Origin: an uncultured Collinsella sp.
GTDB taxonomy: Bacteria; Actinomycetota; Coriobacteriia; Coriobacteriales; Coriobacteriaceae
Assembly: GCA_900541785.1 (NCBI GenBank)
Contig: UQKY01000029.1
Span: 1 to 23,355 of the forward strand
DNA length: 23,355 bases
Direction: 5' to 3'
The translations under genes and the position numbers were made by a program. This document shows positions 22,066 to 23,355 of this stretch, piece after piece. The notes beneath the pieces were generated by a model. The model did not search any database. It saw nothing but the letters and a program-made list of their open reading frames with translations, and was not told the origin of the DNA. Each line of letters starts with the position of its first letter. The first letter of the stretch is position 1.

Positions 22066-22093
22066 GGTGCAAGCAACCTGTCCCCGATGCACC
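22066..22093 (+). repeat. Right inverted copy of the GGTGCAA...AACCTG...GCACC motif
   Basis: A 28-base unit starting GGTGCAAGCAACCTG, then TCCCC, ending GCACC, itself bounded by an ATTGGTGC/GCACCAAT 8-bp inverted pair (22063-22096). It begins 5 bases after the stop codon of the hydrolase gene and is in opposite orientation to the copy before that gene. Confidence 0.6.
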
Positions 22094-22126
22094 AATCTTC
22101 GAAGCGCCTGGGGCGGGCTCGACCGC

Positions 22127-22132
22127 TATACT
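22127..22132 (+). promoter_or_regulatory. -10 box for the nucleoid-associated protein gene
   Basis: TATACT (22127-22132) lies 38 bases ahead of the start codon. No good -35 is seen at 16-18 bases spacing. Confidence 0.45.
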
Positions 22133-22170
22133 GATTCGTGCCGAAATCGATCTAGAACGGAATGCCGTAT

Positions 22171-23175
22171 ATGAAAATCAATCACGCGATTCTGCATATC
22201 CTGGACTTTGACTCTGCCGTCAACGTCATGAGTCAGCGAGAGCTCGATATCGAGAGCCGTACCGTGCGCAACTTCGTGACCACGCATCTGCGCCGCGCAC
22301 GCACCTCGGCCGACAATAAACGCGCCACGTTTGCCGAGAACTCTGCGTTTGGCGGCGAGCTCAAGGGCTATTTCTTTGGTGAGCGTGAGTTCGTGGACCT
22401 GTCGCAGCAGATTGCGGAGTTCATCTCTTCCGAACTTACCAAGGCCGAGAAAGCCGAGTCCACTGACGTGCTTGTGGCGGACTTTGATGACGATGAGGAT
22501 GCCCGCTGGTTTGCCGTGATGCTGCTGGGCTCCAAGCAGGCTTTTATGCACGAGGTAGGTCGCGAAGAGGGCGAGGTGCGCAACGACATTGCGCGCCACT
22601 ACGCCATTCTGCCGAATCCCTCGCAAAAGGTGCCGAGCTATGCCATCGTGCGCGCGAGCACCATGGAGATCGGCTATGTGGACAAGAAACGCAAGATCGC
22701 CGGCGAGGACCGTATGCTTATCCCCGATGGCCTGCTGCAGTGCGACACGGGCGTATCGGGCAAGGAGGTCATCGACACCGTGACGCGTGTGGTCGAGGAA
22801 GTCGCCGGGGAGCACGGTGCCAACACGGCCGTGGCGCTCGCAAAGGTTAAGGCCGCTGTGGCCGAGAAGGTCGAGGATGACGAGGAGCTGCCGCCTTGGG
22901 ATATCGTCGACGAGGTCTTTGAGGACGAGCCGGTCATCAAGGAGAGCGTGCGCGCGGCACTGACCGAGGAGAAGGTGCCTGAGCGTGTGCCCGTGGAGCG
23001 CAAGCAGGTCGAACGCGCGGCGGTGCGCAATCATAAGATCCGTACCGACACGGGTATCGAGATCAGCTTCCCGGCCGAGATGGGTTCGAACTCCGAGTAC
23101 ATTGAGTTCGTCAACGAGCCCAACGGCCTCATCTCCATCGAGCTCAAAAATATCGGTAGCATCGAGAATCGATAA
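22171..23175 (+). CDS. NdpA/YejK-type nucleoid-associated protein
   Basis: A 334-residue cytosolic protein of the NA37 (nucleoid-associated protein NdpA/YejK) family, found bound to bacterial chromosomal DNA. It starts MKINHAILHILDFDSAVNVMSQRELDI, has VDLSQQIAEFISSEL, VADFDDDEDARWFAVMLLGSKQAFMHEV and ILPNPSQKVPSYAIV as family strands, and a C-terminal ISFPAEMGSNSEYIEFVNEPNGLISIELKNIGSIENR. A more variable charged region (about 215-275, Glu/Lys/Val-rich) lies between. The ATG at 22171 is preferred over 22162 because the only ribosome-site-like GGA (22159-22161) would overlap the earlier start. It is the last complete gene and is followed by a strong terminator. Confidence 0.88.
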   Translation: MKINHAILHILDFDSAVNVMSQRELDIESRTVRNFVTTHLRRARTSADNKRATFAENSAFGGELKGYFFGEREFVDLSQQIAEFISSELTKAEKAESTDVLVADFDDDEDARWFAVMLLGSKQAFMHEVGREEGEVRNDIARHYAILPNPSQKVPSYAIVRASTMEIGYVDKKRKIAGEDRMLIPDGLLQCDTGVSGKEVIDTVTRVVEEVAGEHGANTAVALAKVKAAVAEKVEDDEELPPWDIVDEVFEDEPVIKESVRAALTEEKVPERVPVERKQVERAAVRNHKIRTDTGIEISFPAEMGSNSEYIEFVNEPNGLISIELKNIGSIENR

Positions 23176-23203
23176 GTTGCGTTGCGCCTACAGCGAGAAA
23201 GCA

Positions 23204-23237
23204 AAGGCCGAAGCCCTTCGGGACTTCGGCCTTTTTT
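23204..23237 (+). terminator. Strong Rho-independent terminator
   Basis: AAGGCCGAAG (23204-23213) pairs with CTTCGGCCTT (23224-23233), with an inner CC(TTCG)GG loop, followed by a run of six T (23232-23237). It is 28 bases after the preceding stop codon. Confidence 0.92.
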
Positions 23238-23280
23238 GTTTTCGGCTTGGTTGCTGACATTGCGCCGCAGGTTGGGCATA

Positions 23281-23355
23281 CGTCAGCGAAAACGCCCCAG
23301 AGCGAGCAAGGTGACGTGAAAGAGGAGGGCATTGACCTTTTGGTCATGCCCGACG
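23281..23355 (+). repeat. Partial copy B of the GTGAAAGAGGAG structured element
   Basis: The last 75 bases contain GCCCCAG (23294-23300), CGTGAAAGAGGAG (23315-23327) and a hairpin GGGCATTGACC / GGTCATGCCC (23327-23351) with a TTTT loop and one bulge, ending in GACG at the window edge. The order matches the minus strand of 13591-13690: GCCCCAG, then a short segment, the 13-base core, a tetraloop hairpin and a GACG. Both copies follow a gene plus its terminator in the same orientation. The right half is outside the window. A reading frame starting at the GTG (VKEEGIDLLVMPD...) runs off the end and cannot be excluded. Confidence 0.5.

Noticed and set aside
1..23355. CRISPR arrays, tRNA/rRNA genes, integrase or phage genes
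   Set aside because: No regularly spaced direct repeats, no tRNA-like cloverleaf with CCA-proximal motif, and no recombinase or phage protein motifs in any frame that I could recognise.

Overview
The window looks like chromosomal DNA of a gut Coriobacteriia species, most likely a Collinsella (Actinomycetota). This rests on GC-rich coding DNA with strong AGGAGG-type ribosome binding sites, an NAD+-dependent L-lactate dehydrogenase, a two-domain glutamine-dependent NAD+ synthetase, and an Amadori-sugar catabolic operon. Collinsella intestinalis is reported to consume fructoselysine. The genus is an inference; no rRNA or tRNA gene is present to confirm it.

Left part (1-8700). Two HAD phosphatases (158-1000, 1064-1723) precede a GntR/UTRA regulator (1874-2617) and a five-gene operon (2836-8654): YfcC/DcuC-type permease, YtcJ-like amidohydrolase, FrlC-like epimerase, FrlB-like deglycase (SIS fold) and FrlD-like PfkB kinase. 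The last three match the E. coli fructoselysine enzymes closely in motifs and length. Expected flow: import of a fructosyl-amine, optional trimming by the amidohydrolase, 3-epimerisation of psicosyl forms by FrlC, 6-phosphorylation by FrlD, then deglycation by FrlB to glucose 6-phosphate plus free amine. The usual APC-type FrlA permease is replaced and an amidohydrolase with an altered metal motif is added, so this is a variant of known frl/fra systems. A promoter with an extended -10 followed at once by a perfect 10-3-10 palindrome is the probable control site.

Middle (8699-16360). A 230-bp MITE-like element with 30-bp terminal inverted repeats lies between the operon and a convergent tatD-family/tcdA pair. 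An ArsR-SdpI autoregulatory pair and ettA follow. After ettA comes a large imperfect palindrome, then two minus-strand genes of unknown function: an acidic low-complexity protein and a membrane protein with a Ser/Thr/Gly-rich tail.

Right part (16361-23355). Housekeeping metabolism: glutamine-dependent nadE, a class I/II aminotransferase, ldh, an Mbeg1-like serine hydrolase flanked by inverted copies of a 28-29-bp motif, and an NdpA/YejK-type nucleoid-associated protein. The window ends inside a second copy of the structured element seen after ettA.

A recurring feature is a strong GC-rich hairpin with a T-run placed so close to the next start codon that it must lie in that gene's leader (HAD-IA gene, gntR, aminotransferase, ldh). 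No CRISPR array, tRNA, rRNA, complete insertion sequence or prophage was seen.
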